This document shows, in pieces, positions 15,637 to 24,536 of a stretch of 64,000 nt of DNA. The stretch is taken from positions 1 to 64,000 of the forward strand of contig NZ_BPQT01000004.1 in NCBI RefSeq assembly GCF_022179405.1. Direction: 5' to 3'. A program made the translations under genes and the position numbers. Numbering within the stretch: position 1 is the first letter of the stretch; the number at the start of each line of letters is the position of its first letter. The notes below the pieces were generated by a model. The model made no database searches. It was given only the letters and a program-made list of their open reading frames with translations, and was not told the DNA's origin. This stretch comes from Methylobacterium marchantiae. GTDB taxonomy: Bacteria > Pseudomonadota > Alphaproteobacteria > Rhizobiales > Beijerinckiaceae.

Positions 15637-17439
15637 ATGAAACATGCTTGCCTTCTCGGCTTGGGCCTCGCGGTTGCGGGTGCCACCGCCGGGCTCGCCA
15701 ATGACGACGTGCTCAAGCGCAGCCAAGACCCCAACCAGCAGGTGCTGCAGACGCTCGACTACGCCAACACCCGCTACTCGAAGCTCGACCAGATCAACGC
15801 CGGGAACGTGAAGAACCTGCAGGTCGCATGGAATTTCTCAACCGGCGTCCTGCGCGGCCACGAGGGTTCACCGCTCGTCGTCGGTGAAATGATGTTCGTC
15901 CACACTCCCTTCCCCAATATCGTCTATGCCCTCGACCTCAACAACGAGGGCAAGATCCTCTGGAAGTACGAGCCGAGGCAGGATTCGTCCGTGATCCCGG
16001 TCATGTGCTGCGACACGGTCTATCGCGGCCTGGCCTATGCGGATGGCGCCATCATCCTGCATCAGGCCGACACCACCCTGGTCTCATTGGACGCCAAGTC
16101 CGGCAAGGTGAACTGGTCGGTCAAAAACGGGGATTCGAAAATCGGCGAGACCAACACCGCCACGGTGCTGCCGGTGAAGGACAAGATCATCGTCGGCATC
16201 TCCGGTGCCGAGTACGGCATTCGCGGCCATATCACCGCCTACGATGCGAAGACCGGTAATCGCGTCTGGCGCGGCTACAGCGTCGGATCCGATGACGACA
16301 TGATCGTCGATCCGGCGAAGACGACGTCGCTCGGCAAACCGATTGGTCGGGATTCCTCCCTGAAGTCCTGGGAGGGCGATCAGTGGAAGACCGGCGGTGG
16401 CGCGACCTGGGGCTGGTATTCTTACGATCCGAAGCTCGACCTCGTCTATTACGGCACCGCCAACCCCTCGACTTGGAACCCCAAGCAGCGTCCGGGCGAC
16501 AACAAGTGGACCATGGCGATCTTCGCTCGCAATCCCGATACGGGCATGACCAAGTGGGTCTACCAGATGACCCCGCACGACGAGTGGGACTACGACGGCA
16601 TCAACGAGATGATCCTCACGGATCAGAAGATCGACGGCAAGGAGCGCCCTCTCCTAACCCACTTCGACCGTAATGGCTTCGCTTACACCCTGGACCGCGC
16701 CACGGGTGAGGTATTAGTGGCCGAGAAGTTCGATCCGGTGGTGAACTGGGCCTCGAAGATCGACCTGGACAAGGCGTCGCCTACCTATGGCCGCCCCCTC
16801 GTCCAGGCCAAGTTCTCCACCGACCAGAACGGCGAGGACACCAATACGAAGGGCGTTTGCCCAGCCGCGCTCGGCACCAAGGATCAGCAGCCCGCTGCAT
16901 TCTCGCCGAAGACCCAGCTGTTCTACGTGCCCACCAACCATGTCTGCATGGACTATGAGCCGTTCCGCGTGAGCTACACGCCGGGTCAGCCCTATGTCGG
17001 TGCGACCGTCTCGATGTACCCGGCTCCCAACAGCCACGGCGGCATGGGCAACTTCATTGCCTGGGACAACCTGAAGGGCCAGATCAAGTGGTCGAACCAG
17101 GAGCAGTTCTCGGTATGGTCGGGTGCTCTCGCCACCGCCGGCGACGTGGTGTTCTATGGGACCCTCGAAGGCTATCTGAAGGCCGTCGATTCGAAGACCG
17201 GCAAGGAACTCTACAAGTTCAAGACGGCCTCCGGCATCATCGGCAACGTGATGACCTACACCCACAAGGGCAAGCAGCACCTCGCCATCCTGTCAGGTGT
17301 CGGTGGCTGGGCCGGTATCGGCCTCGCGGCCGGTCTCACGGACCCGAATGCCGGGCTCGGCGCGGTGGGTGGCTACGCTGCCCTGTCGAGCTACACCAAC
17401 CTCGGCGGTCAGCTGACGGTCTTCACGCTGCCGAACTGA
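15637..17439 (+). CDS. xoxF: XoxF-type lanthanide-dependent PQQ methanol dehydrogenase
   Basis: The 600-aa periplasmic quinoprotein oxidises methanol to formaldehyde or formate and passes electrons to a c-type cytochrome. A signal peptide ([20 protein letters not shown]) is followed by the eight-bladed propeller with tryptophan-docking repeats. The vicinal disulfide Cys124-Cys125 (PVMCCDTV), cofactor ligands Glu192 and Asn276, and catalytic Asp318 in [12 protein letters not shown] are present. Asp320, two residues after the catalytic Asp, is the hallmark of lanthanide-binding XoxF; calcium MxaF has Ala there. Arg344 is also conserved. No xoxG cytochrome or xoxJ gene follows, so this is an orphan copy. 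A two-component system is divergent from it. Confidence 0.97.
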   Translation: MKHACLLGLGLAVAGATAGLANDDVLKRSQDPNQQVLQTLDYANTRYSKLDQINAGNVKNLQVAWNFSTGVLRGHEGSPLVVGEMMFVHTPFPNIVYALDLNNEGKILWKYEPRQDSSVIPVMCCDTVYRGLAYADGAIILHQADTTLVSLDAKSGKVNWSVKNGDSKIGETNTATVLPVKDKIIVGISGAEYGIRGHITAYDAKTGNRVWRGYSVGSDDDMIVDPAKTTSLGKPIGRDSSLKSWEGDQWKTGGGATWGWYSYDPKLDLVYYGTANPSTWNPKQRPGDNKWTMAIFARNPDTGMTKWVYQMTPHDEWDYDGINEMILTDQKIDGKERPLLTHFDRNGFAYTLDRATGEVLVAEKFDPVVNWASKIDLDKASPTYGRPLVQAKFSTDQNGEDTNTKGVCPAALGTKDQQPAAFSPKTQLFYVPTNHVCMDYEPFRVSYTPGQPYVGATVSMYPAPNSHGGMGNFIAWDNLKGQIKWSNQEQFSVWSGALATAGDVVFYGTLEGYLKAVDSKTGKELYKFKTASGIIGNVMTYTHKGKQHLAILSGVGGWAGIGLAAGLTDPNAGLGAVGGYAALSSYTNLGGQLTVFTLPN

Positions 17440-17629
17440 CCAACCTCAACTCGATGCATCCGCTCTGTCGGGGCGGATGCAAGCACTGTTCTCCCGCGCA
17501 GTGACCGCTGTCCGGAGGAATGGCGTGTCGCCCTCGCGCCAACGACGAAGAGGGCTGTTTGCGACAGTAACTGATCCGAACCTGCGTGGGGCGTATGTCC
17601 TTCACTTTGTCGCCGTACGGTAATGGATC

Positions 17630-17657
17630 GGCGGGCTTTCGGGCCCGCCATTTTTTT
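17630..17657 (+). terminator. Rho-independent terminator of xoxF
   Basis: GGCGGGC-TTTCGG-GCCCGCC is a perfect 7-bp GC stem followed by A and seven T residues (17651-17657), 190 bases beyond the xoxF stop. A weaker hairpin, GCATCCGC...GCGGATGC, at 17456-17480 lies closer to the stop but has no T-run. Confidence 0.85.
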
Positions 17658-17775
17658 GGCTGAAGCCAGACGCCCAAACGGGCAGCGGGGCGCAAAGGCA
17701 CATAGCAGACACCAACTACCGTTTGCATAAGCGAACTATATCACGCGTCTCCGCCAACCGATCTGCGGATCGCTG

Positions 17776-18906
17776 TCATATGAGTCGAGGGATGGCTTTC
17801 CTCAGCCGGGAGTAGCCGCCGGTGGCCAACGGCCACGCCTGTTCGTCCCAGGCCCGGCGAAGGCGCAAACACCCCTGTGGCAGCACCATCGCCGATGGTC
17901 CGACCGGGGCCGATGCGGTCACAATCGGCAGGCCGCCGAACCAGTCCTTTTCGATCAGGGATGCCGGGCATCCGAAATAGGCTTCGGCTCGCACCAGGGC
18001 ATCGGCCATCGCAGCCTCGTCCGCAGCCTTAACCAGCTCAGACGCGCCGTCCGCATGGGCAACGAAGCCGCCGACGCAGGCGACCCGTGCGGTGCCGAGG
18101 GGGAGGCTCTCCGGGTACAAGTCATCGAGATGTAGGAGCAACGCCACTTCGCCATCGGGCACGGCGTCGGCCGGCGGCAACAGCACCTCTCGGGGCGGCA
18201 TCGGCTCGTCGAGGGCATCGGGGTACTCATCGAGGCCGACCGGGTCAAAGCGCCCATCGGTGTACCGCCGGATGTTCTCGGCTCGGGCAACGTAGTGCTT
18301 GCCCCGAGTGTGCAGGCCGGCGACCCAGCGCCAGGACAACGTGTTGCTGGCGGGATCGCCATCGACCAGTTGGCGCATGAAGAAGTCAGCGCCGAGGGCC
18401 CAAGGCAGGCGAAGAGTGAAGATCCAGATCGAGGCGAACCACATGCGCGCGTGGTTGTGGAGCCACCCTGTCTCGACGAGTTCGAGGGCCCAGGCGTCAA
18501 AGCAATCGATTCCGCTCCGCCCCTCAGTCGCAGCCGTATAGGTCCGCCGCAGGCCCGGCTCGGTGGCAAGGCGCTCATGGCCCTCAGCGGCCAGCGCAAG
18601 GTAGCCTGTCCACGCGGCGGGATGGGTTTCCAAATGCCCCTTGAAGTAGGTCCGCCAAAACACCTCGCTGACGAACTTCTCGGCGTCCTCGTAACCGAAA
18701 GCCGCGACTGCCGCAGCAACGACCTCGTCCTCGGTGATCAGGCGCCGGCGCAGATAGGGCGAAAGCGCCGAAGTCGTTGAGCGCGCTTGGGGTCCGAGGT
18801 CGAAATTGCGGGACCCGGCATACTCGGCTCCTTCATTCGCAAGAAAGGCGGCGAAGCGTTCGAGCCCGGCGGCGCGGGTCATAGGGAAAATACGATCCAT
18901 GACCAT
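17776..18906 (-). CDS. Photolyase/cryptochrome-like FAD-binding protein without the N-terminal antenna domain
   Basis: The 376-aa protein starts directly in the helical FAD domain: FPMTRAAGLERFAAFLANEG, then ALSPYLRRRLITEDEVV, where full photolyases have about 130-200 residues before this point. The FAD/DNA-contact signature is present: TGWLHNHARMWFASIWIF, then GDPASNTLSWRWVAGLHTRG. Residues 250-376 form an alpha/beta-looking tail (LLLHLDDLYPESLP, FGGLPIVTASAPVGPSAM) that is not part of the classical FAD domain. It may repair UV damage or act as a flavin protein. ATG 18906 or 18900 are equally possible starts. It converges on xoxF, and no operon partner is seen. Confidence 0.85.
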   Translation of the reverse strand: MVMDRIFPMTRAAGLERFAAFLANEGAEYAGSRNFDLGPQARSTTSALSPYLRRRLITEDEVVAAAVAAFGYEDAEKFVSEVFWRTYFKGHLETHPAAWTGYLALAAEGHERLATEPGLRRTYTAATEGRSGIDCFDAWALELVETGWLHNHARMWFASIWIFTLRLPWALGADFFMRQLVDGDPASNTLSWRWVAGLHTRGKHYVARAENIRRYTDGRFDPVGLDEYPDALDEPMPPREVLLPPADAVPDGEVALLLHLDDLYPESLPLGTARVACVGGFVAHADGASELVKAADEAAMADALVRAEAYFGCPASLIEKDWFGGLPIVTASAPVGPSAMVLPQGCLRLRRAWDEQAWPLATGGYSRLRKAIPRLI

Positions 18907-19214
18907 GAGCTAGCGCGCGGCAGAGAGAAGCCGATGCGACCGATTTTCGAGGGTTCGGGCCACCCATATCGGCGCCATACCCTTGGAGGCATCACAGGCG
19001 GCCTAGGCAGGCCATCTCCACCGAAAGGCCGGGCAATACCCTTGTAGGGGCTTCTTGCTGCCTGCAGCCGCCTCCGGTAGCGAGGGAAAGGGGGCGCCCC
19101 GTAGGGGGACTTTGGGGTTACAACGTAACGGGCGTACGCGGCCCCAATACACAGCCGACCTAAGTCCTCCGGCTCGCTGGCATCACCTTGGTAGGGGTTG
19201 TACAGGGGCTGCGG
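18907..19214. other. Gap with three GTAGGGG cores beside the Rep gene
   Basis: No gene was recognised. A GTAGGGG core preceded by CCTT or CCCC occurs at 19044-19050, 19101-19107 and 19191-19197; the middle one is part of CCCCGTAGGGG. The position just downstream of a Rep-like gene makes a replication-origin remnant possible, but spacing is irregular (57 and 90 bases). Confidence 0.3.
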
Positions 19215-20405
19215 CTACCGCGCCCTCGGTTGCCGTGAGCCTGCCGCCCGGGAAGCCCGCTGGCTCTCCCAGCGTCGAAGCTCGGCACCAGCTTCATGAC
19301 GAATGGTTTTGAGGACCGTCCGCCCTTTACCGCCCGCGAAGGCAAGCTCGCCGAGGGGGCGACCGGCGAAGACCTGAGCCATCCGCGCTGAAGCGCCAGG
19401 CCTGATAACATCCTTCTTCTGCGTGAACTCACCGGTGGTCGGCGTCGTAACCTCACCGGTCACCGCATCGACGACCGTATCCTTGAGCGCCCAAACTCGA
19501 GTGCTAGAGAGTTGGCCCTTCGTCATATAGAGGGCCTGGCCCCCAACCTCAGATCGCTTGAGGGGGCGAACGTGTGCAGCATCGATCCCAGGGACAAAGG
19601 TCTGGTAGCGCCGGTTCGCAGCGTCGCAAATCTCCCTCAACCGTTTCTCCGAGACGCCCCACACAATGGCATGGGTGTGCCACGAAACGGCGAGCTGGTA
19701 CCCAGCGCCCGTGACGTCCAAGTTTGAGTAGTGAGCGGCTTCGACCATACCAACGTAGCTGCAGCCGCGGAGGATCTGATGGGTCCAGCTGTGAAGGGGG
19801 TGAACCTTGAATGCGGCGGCCTGGTCCTCGCGGACCGTGAACCGCCGCTCGATGAGTGTAACGAAAAACAACGGCTCATCTGGGGGGAGCGCGCGGACCG
19901 AACGGTCCAGGTGCTCGGCCGTGATGCGGGCGAACTGCAAACGCGCTTGCAGATTGTTGGCCAGCTGAAACCGAGCGTTGGCCGGGTCGAGTTCGGTCGC
20001 GGTTTCTCTATCGAGAACGACCGACCCGCGACGACCCACGTGCATGTAGCCTTTCAAGCGGCCATCGGTCTCCCGGTGCTGCCGCTCAAACTCGACCCAG
20101 GTGGTAACCGGCTTCCGCTGAGTCTTGGGTGCTGAGTCAGGTTCGGGCTTTGAACGCGGGGTGGGGGTGCGCGGGGGTGAGGCGGGCAAAGGTGCCTTCG
20201 GCAGGCTGCCCGAGGCTGTAGACGGGGCCCTGGGGGCTGCTGCGGGGCGTTCTACGGCGGTGGGGCGTGTTACAAGGGGTAAGCACCCCTCATCGACATT
20301 TGGAGTGCTCACGCTGCCTCGAAAAGCGGTCTGAGGAAAGACGCTATTTATCAGATGCTGAGGGACGAGCAGTTTGATCATTGCAATATTCCTGGCTAAC
20401 TTCAT
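19215..20405 (-). CDS. HUH-type replication initiator (rolling-circle Rep-like)
   Basis: The 396-aa protein has a Pro/Ser/Ala-rich N-terminal linker (residues 45-100) and a C-terminal domain with three spaced motifs of HUH endonucleases: motif 1 FFVTLIERRF at 180-189, motif 2 LAVSWHTHAIVWG with His243 and His245, and motif 3 ALYMTKGQ with Tyr293-x-x-Lys296. The histidines would bind the metal and the tyrosine would nick DNA. Only one tyrosine follows the YxxK pattern. The middle residue of the HUH pair is Thr rather than hydrophobic, which weakens the call. It sits with an AlpA-type regulator and an integrase relic, as expected for an integrated plasmid or satellite element. ATG 20405 was taken as start; ATG at codon 9 is an alternative. 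Confidence 0.65.
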   Translation of the reverse strand: MKLARNIAMIKLLVPQHLINSVFPQTAFRGSVSTPNVDEGCLPLVTRPTAVERPAAAPRAPSTASGSLPKAPLPASPPRTPTPRSKPEPDSAPKTQRKPVTTWVEFERQHRETDGRLKGYMHVGRRGSVVLDRETATELDPANARFQLANNLQARLQFARITAEHLDRSVRALPPDEPLFFVTLIERRFTVREDQAAAFKVHPLHSWTHQILRGCSYVGMVEAAHYSNLDVTGAGYQLAVSWHTHAIVWGVSEKRLREICDAANRRYQTFVPGIDAAHVRPLKRSEVGGQALYMTKGQLSSTRVWALKDTVVDAVTGEVTTPTTGEFTQKKDVIRPGASARMAQVFAGRPLGELAFAGGKGRTVLKTIRHEAGAELRRWESQRASRAAGSRQPRAR

Positions 20406-20519
20406 CGACTATTTACAGCAAATAATTGACTGAGATAATGAAATACTGCGTTATTGGTTTCAGTTGTCATCTTCGATTATAACGCTGCGGGCTCCATTCT
20501 CGCTCGCTGCTCGACGATT

Positions 20520-20536
20520 TTTTGCGTTACGCAAAA
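20520..20536. promoter_or_regulatory. 17-bp interrupted palindrome upstream of rep
   Basis: TTTTGCGT-T-ACGCAAAA lies 115 bases upstream of the Rep start, between it and the terminator of the next gene. Eight-base arms around a single base are typical of a dimeric regulator's operator; the AlpA-like protein at 21514 or Rep itself are candidate binders. Confidence 0.45.
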
Positions 20537-20555
20537 TTCCAATAGCAGGTACATA

Positions 20556-20589
20556 TAATAAAAGGCCGGCAACGTTTTTGTTGCCGGCC
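20556..20589 (-). terminator. Rho-independent terminator of the 20612-21511 gene
   Basis: GGCCGGCAAC-GTTTTT-GTTGCCGGCC (20564-20589) is a perfect 10-bp stem. On the minus strand it is followed by TTTTATTA. It ends the transcript of the acidic-linker gene, whose stop is 23 bases away, and separates it from rep. Confidence 0.9.
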
Positions 20590-20611
20590 TCGTTTTGACA
20601 GTTAGATTTTT

Positions 20612-21511
20612 TTACTTCATCAGCTTGCGAAGCTTCACCTGCACCTTGAACATTTCGGCGGTAAGGCGGATTAATTCCCGCAGTTGCTTGTCAATTGCGA
20701 TTTCCCGCGGTCCCCGGGGCTTCTCTAACTCACCTGCTTCATCGTCGTCATCCTCGTTGTTGTCGTCCATTATGTCAGCCGCGTCTATCGGAGTAGTCGT
20801 ACGCAAGTCGATCTGGTTATCAGCATCGATATCCAAATCGTTCAGCTCATAAGCATCGTTCATGTCGGCGTTGTGGTCACCGGAGCCGATATTATCGTTC
20901 AGATCGTCGTACTCGCCACGGGTCGGCTTCATCGCTTCCTCCTTTGCTTGTTTCCGTTGCTTGACACCCAGGTTCCGAATTTTCTCAAGGCCTAATTCCA
21001 TTATAATCTGCCGCATCTCGAGAGGTTTGGTGCCCTTGTTGAAGTACGGCTGCAGAGATGCCGCATAAACGTAAGCTCGGTTGTCAGTTCCGGTCTGTTT
21101 TATCGAAACCATGAACCGAAAAACGTAGCTCAACAGTCTCGGAAGGACCTTGTCTGATCTGGGATTAGGTTTGGTCTTTCCCCAAGCAGTTTGGTCGAAG
21201 AACCGCCGCATCTCGAACTCGTCCATCAGCAAGTGGTACGCGATTGCGTAAGTTGCTGCGACGAATTCCCTACGTAACCTGTGCTGTCCATTGTTAAGAG
21301 TAGTCCACCCCTCCCGAGCCAACTGTGCAGCTCGAACTGGCGCTTCCGCCGCCAAATCGAACAATTGGACCGGGTCAACGATTACGAAGGTGTGATGACG
21401 ACCAAGTGGAAGGTTGCCGTCGTCGTCGAGCTTCCACTCATCGGGCACAGGCGGGCGATGCTTCATGCGCCGCCTCATTGTCGTTTGATAGCTCATCGAA
21501 CGCTTGGCCAT
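20612..21511 (-). CDS. Unknown mobile-element protein with acidic linker (299 aa)
   Basis: The N-terminal 180 residues look like a folded helical domain (AAQLAREGWTTLNNGQHRLR, then EFVAATYAIAYHLLMDEF, and YAASLQPYFNKGTKPLEMRQ). A very acidic stretch follows at about 205-260 (DNNEDDDDEAGELE), and a basic amphipathic helix ends the protein (LRELIRLTAEMFKVQVKLRK). No catalytic motif is evident and I do not recognise the family. It ends at a strong terminator and lies three bases downstream of the alpA-like gene, so the two form an operon. A DNA-binding or replication accessory role is a guess from context. Confidence 0.75.
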   Translation of the reverse strand: MAKRSMSYQTTMRRRMKHRPPVPDEWKLDDDGNLPLGRHHTFVIVDPVQLFDLAAEAPVRAAQLAREGWTTLNNGQHRLRREFVAATYAIAYHLLMDEFEMRRFFDQTAWGKTKPNPRSDKVLPRLLSYVFRFMVSIKQTGTDNRAYVYAASLQPYFNKGTKPLEMRQIIMELGLEKIRNLGVKQRKQAKEEAMKPTRGEYDDLNDNIGSGDHNADMNDAYELNDLDIDADNQIDLRTTTPIDAADIMDDNNEDDDDEAGELEKPRGPREIAIDKQLRELIRLTAEMFKVQVKLRKLMK

Positions 21512-21513
21512 TA

Positions 21514-21720
21514 TCAGCTGACCCCCCGCTCAAGGAAGGCGCGGATATCTGCCTTGCGCCACGCCGTGATCCGCGGACCGAGCTTGACAGGCTGCGGATA
21601 GATTCCGGCGCGGACGCCGGCCCACCAGCTGCTCTTGCTCATCGGGACGGCAAGCGCGGGGCCGACGAACTGGGAGAGGCGTAAGCACCCCTCTCCGCCC
21701 AAGATTTCAGTGGTTTCCAT
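21514..21720 (-). CDS. AlpA/excisionase-like helix-turn-helix regulator
   Basis: The 68-aa protein follows the AlpA pattern: CLRLSQFVGPALAVPMSKSS, then WWAGVRAGIYPQPVKLGPRI, then TAWRKADIRAFLERG. These small wHTH proteins control excision or replication genes of P4-like and other integrated elements. It is followed directly by the acidic-linker gene. A 13-bp sequence inside it (21681-21693) recurs exactly in the Rep gene (20279-20291). Confidence 0.9.
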   Translation of the reverse strand: METTEILGGEGCLRLSQFVGPALAVPMSKSSWWAGVRAGIYPQPVKLGPRITAWRKADIRAFLERGVS

Positions 21721-21790
21721 TGGTTCTCTCCGTTCGTGTTTGAACGGAGGTTCAGCTATCGAGGCAGACCGCTGCGCGGGATTGGGTTAT

Positions 21791-21830
21791 CAAAAATGCC
21801 CCGGAGGTATTTGAAATACCCCAGGGGCAT
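21791..21830 (-). terminator. Probable terminator downstream of the 22055-22858 gene
   Basis: An imperfect long hairpin, ATGCCCC..GGTATTT-G-AAATACC..GGGGCAT (21796-21830), is followed on the minus strand by a run of T. It lies 225 bases beyond the stop at 22055. The inner GGTATTTGAAATACC is a near-perfect palindrome and could also be an operator for the alpA gene that starts at 21720. Nothing else was recognised in the gap 21721-22054. Confidence 0.6.
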
Positions 21831-22054
21831 AGGCACACGCACGGCAACCTTCTATCGCCGCGTATCCGGGTTTTTTGACCCAGCAGCTACCGTAGAAAAA
21901 CCTTACTAATAAGCTTTTGCTCAGCTGGGGCGAATGCTGGTGGATCTACCGGGATGGCGTCGCAGGGCGGTAGATATGAAGCTGTGTATACAGCGAAACG
22001 TGGTTCTGCGAGATGTGCAATAATTGATTCTGTAATGAAACGTGACCGACCTAG

Positions 22055-22858
22055 CTAGGTAGACAATAGCGGTGCGTGTTCATCATAGTTTGCCGTGCCA
22101 TTGCAAATATGGTCCAATAAAGTTTCGCCTCCATCTACATTAATGGTCGAGGCTGCGTATATTAAGGCTGCAGACCCTCCTAAACGACGCCAGCGCGGTT
22201 TTACATTATCTTTTGCGACTCCAGCCTTTTCACCCCGCGATCTCCAAATTTCTTGGACAAGTTCAGCCCCTTTTTCAAGAGACCCAGGAAGGTGTTTGCC
22301 AGTTTGTCTTAGCTTGTCGGCATGGTAATGAAATACTTGCATAAGTGCCAAAACTGTCATGGCTTCTCTTGAGCGCTTAAATACGCTTGTCTCGAAAGTT
22401 GCTGGCGATGATGATTTTAGTAAGCTGCTAAGACCGCCGACCGGATAATAGAAGTCATTGTAAAAATCCTGCCCTAAAGCTAGGGTTCGACCAACCATAT
22501 CGCCAAGTAGATTGTTCCCTTTAAATGCCGCCCTGCCTAAAGCTTCAGCGAAGCGAAGGTGTTCAATTCCGACCAGGACCATGCCCTGCCGTCTTAAGAC
22601 GGCTAGCTCGGGGCAGACGGTCCATGTGCATAGACCCGAAAAAATGATTGGCTTATGACCCTTATATGAGGCCGCATCATCAACGAGGATCGCCAGGACG
22701 ACTTTAGGATCAAAGTTTTTCCACGCGTAGTCTACAAACGGAGGGAATCCGGGTGGAAGCCGATTTGGATGACGCTTATTGTCGGTTGCAGCAATCTTTG
22801 CCCACGCCTGCTCGATCACCGCTCGGGCGTCACCCTTAGCTGTGGCTTCTGATTTCAT
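22055..22858 (-). CDS. Unknown cargo protein (267 aa)
   Basis: The protein has no signal peptide or membrane span and looks globular (PPGFPPFVDYAWKNFDPKVV, FSGLCTWTVCPELAVLRRQG, YNDFYYPVGGLSSLL). No motif that I recognise is present. Composition is more A+T-rich than in the core genes, and it lies between the integrase relic and the alpA/rep block, the usual cargo position of an integrated element. ATG 22858 starts 28 bases after the relic's stop. Function unknown. Confidence 0.7.
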   Translation of the reverse strand: MKSEATAKGDARAVIEQAWAKIAATDNKRHPNRLPPGFPPFVDYAWKNFDPKVVLAILVDDAASYKGHKPIIFSGLCTWTVCPELAVLRRQGMVLVGIEHLRFAEALGRAAFKGNNLLGDMVGRTLALGQDFYNDFYYPVGGLSSLLKSSSPATFETSVFKRSREAMTVLALMQVFHYHADKLRQTGKHLPGSLEKGAELVQEIWRSRGEKAGVAKDNVKPRWRRLGGSAALIYAASTINVDGGETLLDHICNGTANYDEHAPLLST

Positions 22859-22886
22859 GCTGGGGGCCCTGAACGCAATCGGGTTT

Positions 22887-23024
22887 TCACTGGTGGTAGA
22901 GTAGCTCTGTTTCCATCATCTCGCGCCACTTAGCCAGCAGATCGCCTCGCCGGTAGGCCGCTTCAACCCGGTTCTCCACGGCATGGGCCAAGGCCATTTC
23001 TGACATAGATAGCGCAACCCAAAT
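22887..23024 (-). pseudogene. C-terminal relic of a P4-type integrase
   Basis: The last 45 codons of the minus frame read SEMALAHAVENRVEAAYRRG followed by DLLAKWREMMETE, the characteristic C-terminus of P4-like tyrosine integrases, including the catalytic Tyr in AAYRRGDL. Nothing upstream in any frame continues the integrase; the sequence before it looks unrelated. It points to a deleted integrase gene that faced the tRNA-Phe gene at 26139. Confidence 0.8.
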
Positions 23025-23202
23025 GCTACGCGGGGGATCCTGATAACCGACGAGGAGCTCGAGTCGTGGCTGCGCTCCGTGGTCAGAAGCGGCAGCCCCG
23101 GGACGGCCGCCGCCCGATGGCGCACTCGGGATAGTTAGGCGTGGCGAGCGATGGGAAGCATAGGAGCGTGCTCGGTCCAGTTCGACTACCCATCGCACCC
23201 GT

Positions 23203-24379
23203 TTAGTGTGTCTTAGCCACGATCCAGTCTATGATTGCGTTGGCGACCGGGCCGTTGTTCGCCTCCAACATCATCATATGGCCGTTGCCATGAATGCCGT
23301 GCTCTGCGAGCGCCAGACGATCCGGCTTCGCGCCGGCTTGAGCCAGAAAAGCACCCGTGCAGTCGTCCATCGTCGCCCGGAACGATGCTTCGCCGGTGAC
23401 GATGACAGCCGGCACCTTCGCGAGGTTTGGAAGCTGCCGGGCCGGTTCTGCCTGCAACCAGCAGCGGATCTGATACGGCCGAACTGGCTGATCGGCCTGC
23501 ATGACCGTCAGGTCGGTTGGGGAGTTCACTGGGGGCTCGAATTTGAGTGGCACCCGGGTGATGCCGTAGGGCCGAGCGCGAGCGTCACCGACGCGCTCGT
23601 ACCACTCAGCGCCGCCTTTGAACCGTATGTCGTAGAAAGTTGGTCCGTTCGGCTCGACGGCCACGTGCGCCTTCACAAGATCCGGCCGCTGGTCAGAAAC
23701 GGCCCAGCCGAACACTCCCGCCTGCGAGTGAGTTAGAACGACCGAGGGACCGATCTTCTCGAGCAGTGCAATCAGCGCCGGATTCACCAGCTCCTCACTT
23801 TTCAGCGCATTCGCGATGTAGGGGACCTGCGAGAGGTAGAACTGGTCGAAGGTGGCGTTACCCTTCACCCCAGGGCCGCCCGGCCACTGAGTATGGAGCT
23901 TGGCCTGCGGGAAGAGTTCGAACCGCTCCTGCCCTGTGAATATGCTTTCCAAATCGCCAGGCGATAATCGAGCGTAAGGGCCATATACCTCTGGGTTGTC
24001 GCCCGACCGACCCCGGCCGACCTGATCGACAACATAGACGGCAAAGCCGCGCTCTACGAAGTGATCTACCCATCCGGTTCGGCCATCGGGCGTGGCGAGG
24101 AAGTTCACTCCAGTCTGCGCGGTGCCATGCACCATGACCACTGGGAAAGGCTGCGTGACCTGCGTCGGGGAGTGGAACTGGACGAACATCTGCCCGGTGG
24201 CAAACTCCTTACCGCCGACCGTCTCGTAGCGCCCGCCGACGAAGAAGTAGCCTTCACGTTGAGCTGGCTTGAAGGTCGCTGGTACGTCGGGGGGGTACGG
24301 AAGCGGGCTCGGCTTGGGCGGCCGTAGTGAGAATGAACAGGGCGCTGGCCCCGAGCAGCGTCAACTTCCGCATCGACAT
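23203..24379 (-). pseudogene. Secreted alpha/beta hydrolase, frame broken in a 7-base G/C run
   Basis: From ATG 24379 (or 24373) the minus strand encodes a signal peptide (MRKLTLLGASALFILTTAAQ, then AEPASV). The frame is lost at a run of seven C (plus-strand G, 24289-24295). With one C fewer it continues YPPDVPATFKPAQREGYFFV, then GGRYETVGGKEFATGQMFVQ, into the long frame ending at 23203. That frame has the hydrolase oxyanion start VVMVHGTAQTG, a nucleophile Ser in VVLTHSQAGVFGW and a catalytic His near the end (HGIHGNGHMM). Total length would be about 390 aa, typical for secreted esterase-like enzymes. A run-length error or a true slippery mutation are both possible. Substrate unknown. Confidence 0.85.
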
Positions 24380-24536
24380 CCTCCAGTGGACGTCTGGCGC
24401 GTCCTTCCTGGAGTATCGACGGAGATCGTGCTGCGTGTCCATCTGTGGGGGGCTCGCGCGCTCGAACATACTAGCAGGACAGCCCTTCCCTGAAGTCTCG
24501 CGGTGCTACCCTGACGGAAGCCGCCTTATCGTCACC

